A DNA stretch of 64,000 nucleotides from Candidatus Bathyarchaeota archaeon. Its GTDB lineage: Archaea > Thermoproteota > Bathyarchaeia > Bathyarchaeales > Bathycorpusculaceae. The notes below the pieces were generated by a model that saw only the letters and a program-made list of their open reading frames with translations, was not told the DNA's origin and did no database searches. Of the stretch, positions 61,281-64,000 are shown one piece after another. A program made the position numbers and the translations under genes. Position 1 is the first letter of the stretch. The number at the start of each line of letters is the position of its first letter. Location of the stretch: positions 273,558 to 337,557 of the forward strand of contig JAOZHV010000059.1 in the NCBI GenBank assembly GCA_026014725.1, given 5' to 3'.

Positions 61281-62039
61281 TTGAATTCTGCGCTGGTTGT
61301 TGTTAATCCTAAAAAATATGATAGGATTGGAGTAGTCGGCGATCTTCACGGAGACTACAAGGCATTGGACGCTCTGCTTGGTCTTGTTGATTTAAACAGG
61401 GATCTGCTGGTTTTTTTGGGCGATTATGCTGACCGTGGGGCGTTTGGTGTGGAAACGATTCGGCGGGTTGCAGCGTTGCACAAGGAGCATCCAAACAATG
61501 TTGTTGCGTTGATGGGTAATCATGAAGACTACACGAACTATGGCGAACCCAAGTTTTCGCCAGCCACCCTCATAAACGAGGCAGAAGCTAAAGTTGGAAG
61601 CTGGAACCGCTTCTTTAAAGACGAATTCAAACCCTTCATTGACAGCCTGCAACTGTCAGCGCTGATACAGGGCAATGCGTTGCTGGTTCACGGCGGTGTC
61701 TCAAGCAAACTCACCAAAATCGACGACCTCAAATCTCCTTCAGCGGACTTGCGTTTAGACATCTTGTGGTCTGACCCCTTCGACGGCGAGGGCGAGCGCC
61801 CAAACAGGCGTGGTGCAGGCGTGGAGTTCGGCGCTGACGTTTCAGCTTCGGTTTGCAGGGCGCTTGGTGTTGAGAGAATCATTCGAAGCCATCAACCCAT
61901 GATTGCAAAGAATAAACCTCACTATGCACATGGCGGCAGAGTTGTTACGGTGCAGGCGACATCGGTCTATGACGGAGTGCCCCTTATTTATTTTATCGAC
62001 CCAGTGTCGTCTAAAAATGATTACTATATTAAGCGATAA
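61281..62039 (+). CDS. calcineurin-like metallophosphatase (serine/threonine phosphatase type)
   Basis: A 252-residue metallophosphoesterase. Metal-ligand motifs are GVVGDLHGDYKAL, FLGDYADRGAFGVE, ALMGNHEDY, LLVHGGVSSKL and RSHQPM, which are the PPP-family signatures. It removes phosphate from protein or small-molecule substrates. The start is TTG 61281, 32 bp after the Dph6-like gene, so co-transcription is likely. Confidence 0.92.
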   Translation: MNSALVVVNPKKYDRIGVVGDLHGDYKALDALLGLVDLNRDLLVFLGDYADRGAFGVETIRRVAALHKEHPNNVVALMGNHEDYTNYGEPKFSPATLINEAEAKVGSWNRFFKDEFKPFIDSLQLSALIQGNALLVHGGVSSKLTKIDDLKSPSADLRLDILWSDPFDGEGERPNRRGAGVEFGADVSASVCRALGVERIIRSHQPMIAKNKPHYAHGGRVVTVQATSVYDGVPLIYFIDPVSSKNDYYIKR

Positions 62040-62051
62040 CATCAACGAAAT

Positions 62052-62777
62052 CTAGGGACCATTTATCCATTTAGGCCCCTCGTAGGTCCAAGCGAAAAGT
62101 TTGAAAGGTGTGTTTGGCTGCTCAACATAAAACACGGTGAATCTTAGGTCATAGTGGTGCGTTTCGGTGAAAACAACCGTATCATAGATGTATTCGTAAA
62201 TCACTGATGTATTATAGTTGCGGGCGTTCAGAATTAGATTAGACCAACCTACGTAGATAAAGTCTGTAAGTATAGGTAACTCTCGTGGGCCATAGTATTG
62301 TTCTATTGTAACGTTGCTCCCTTTTTGAATTGTGAAGCCTTGAGATGTTAAATCATTGATTGCTTCTGCGCGTGTCAGGGATTGCTGCTCAAATTTTGGG
62401 GACCGAACCTCGAAATAGACAGTTCTGTACTCTACAAGTTTGCTTGTAGTGTCGAATGCATAAAAGATAATGTTGTGACTGCCGTCGCCTGCCCAAATTG
62501 TTTTATTTTCGGAAAGAGTCCAATTCTTTCCTCCATCAAGACTGTACGTAATTTGTGCAATTCTGTTGCTTACTGTAACGTTTAGGTGAATCTGTGTCTT
62601 CTCATAAGTTCTATTCTTAGGGAAGGATATCTGCAGGTGTGAGAGTGGAGTAGGTGCGGTTGTGGACTGCGATATACCGGAGGGCACGCCTTTTTGATAA
62701 GATCTATTGGCTAAATTATAGTAACCGGCTGTAATGGTTAAGCCTATAACTACAGGAACTAATATCAGAAGAAACAA
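62052..62777 (-). CDS. membrane-anchored extracellular protein of unknown function
   Basis: About 241 residues with one N-terminal membrane helix (FLLILVPVVIGLTITAGYY). A Ser/Thr-rich exterior follows with a fibronectin/Ig-like part (NRIAQITYSLDGGKNWTLS, IIFYAFDTTSKLVEYRTVYF) and a C-terminal domain ending YEGPKWINGP. No family is recognised. The TTG at 62777 is the first usable start, but coding may begin slightly upstream because the frame stays open (KLKQAKI). The stop is 12 bp from the phosphatase gene end. Confidence 0.55.
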   Translation of the reverse strand: MFLLILVPVVIGLTITAGYYNLANRSYQKGVPSGISQSTTAPTPLSHLQISFPKNRTYEKTQIHLNVTVSNRIAQITYSLDGGKNWTLSENKTIWAGDGSHNIIFYAFDTTSKLVEYRTVYFEVRSPKFEQQSLTRAEAINDLTSQGFTIQKGSNVTIEQYYGPRELPILTDFIYVGWSNLILNARNYNTSVIYEYIYDTVVFTETHHYDLRFTVFYVEQPNTPFKLFAWTYEGPKWINGP

Positions 62778-63328
62778 AATTTTCGCCTGCTTTAGTTTGA
62801 CCGTGTTCTCACAACCGATTTGATGCCAACGTCTTTTCTCATCGTTAATTCAGCAATAAGTATACAACAACCTCCTCATTACTCTCTCAGCGGAACGGAG
62901 CGTTCTCCTAAAAGAACAGCATAATTCTTCAAATCAATAATACCTTGGTCTTTGTCATAAAAGACATTACAAGAATTATTGCACGGAAAAAGATTTTATA
63001 TTGAAAAGTCCTCCGCAAAGCCAACAACACAAAGTCTAACAAGAGCGATAATAACCATATTCAAGTGAATTGAACGGAAAAGTTTGACCTGAAAAACTCT
63101 CCACCTAAAGCAAACGCAGAAACAAAACACAGGCTAGAACGCAATGCAAGTGTTGTGGAAGGAGAGGAGCGCGACAACAACTAAATATAAAAACTGTACA
63201 TTGAAAATAAGAAATTTGAAACCCATTCTCTTCAGCTTTAGATTGCTAAATTCTGGGCTTTGACGTATACCTGCTACATGTTCTCCTTGCTCCTCCAATC
63301 AAGCACGCAAACGCGAAACGTGTTTTCT
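62778..63328. other. 551-bp region after the 16S rRNA 3' end, no 23S or tRNA
   Basis: In the direction of rRNA transcription (leftwards), this is where a spacer tRNA or 23S would begin, yet neither is found here, and protein genes on both strands follow. The part next to the rRNA (AAGCACGCAAACGCGAAACG) may belong to the 16S processing stem, whose other half is outside the window. T-rich runs are present. Nothing else was recognised. Confidence 0.4.

Positions 63329-64000
<672 letters not shown>

Overview
The window is archaeal. It encodes a TFB, aIF1/SUI1, an archaeal/eukaryotic-type tRNA methylthiotransferase (MtaB/CDKAL1 class), an aKMT4-like lysine methyltransferase, form III RuBisCO with AMP phosphorylase, many TTG/GTG starts, TATA-type promoters, and the 3' half of an archaeal 16S rRNA on the minus strand at the right edge. 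The combination and the protein style suggest a mesophilic member of Thermoproteota, most likely Bathyarchaeia. That placement is an inference from gene content; the 16S fragment would settle it.

Layout. 0-5.5 kb: metal and redox homeostasis (DtxR-FeoA regulator, FeoB, a 39-residue Cys-rich protein, Fur/PerR-type regulator divergent from a heme catalase, an Nfu Fe-S carrier). 5.7-8.6 kb: form III RuBisCO and AMP phosphorylase, divergently transcribed, i.e. two of the three steps of the archaeal AMP/pentose-bisphosphate pathway. 8.6-14.9 kb: Gly-rich membrane paralogs, AIM24, NERD and LamG-like proteins, a radical SAM/SPASM enzyme, aKMT4-like enzyme. 15-21.8 kb: Lhr-type helicase, a frameshifted DUF3883-like gene, MtaB, an RHH regulator with an overlapping partner, AlkD. 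21.8-33.5 kb: small surface and membrane proteins, MsrB, MscS, cupin, an operon of LsrF-like aldolase, zinc dehydrogenase and nitroreductase, fasciclin, membrane-anchored winged-helix protein, S51 peptidase. 33.5-37.7 kb: PPC/DUF296, a large surface PQQ-propeller protein and a TrmB-type regulator. 38-49.3 kb: one tightly overlapping minus-strand operon for corrinoid metabolism: fused ChlI/ChlD-type AAA-VWA protein, BtuF, BtuC, BtuD, CobN, CbiZ, then a DrrAB-type ABC pair. 49.5-52.9 kb: a second ABC-2 exporter and an Lrp-type regulator. 53.0-55.0 kb: tRNA-Gln(TTG), TFB, a Zn-ribbon protein, aIF1.

55.2-60.4 kb is an AT-rich accessory island: a VapBC-like toxin-antitoxin pair, an orphan Dam-type adenine methyltransferase and, convergent with it, a three-gene operon of a GHKL (MutL/Hsp90-like) ATPase, a protein of unknown family and an alpha-helical protein with an R-N-x5-H motif reminiscent of HEPN RNases. 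This is the best candidate for an undescribed, possibly defensive, system. 60.5-63.3 kb holds a Dph6-like ATPase, a metallophosphatase and a secreted protein. The 16S gene is not followed by 23S within the roughly 63 kb visible downstream, so the rRNA genes are unlinked.

No CRISPR array, insertion sequence or complete prophage was seen. A structured repeat of about 110 bp occurs twice (13990-14100 and 18848-18955), both times between convergent gene ends.
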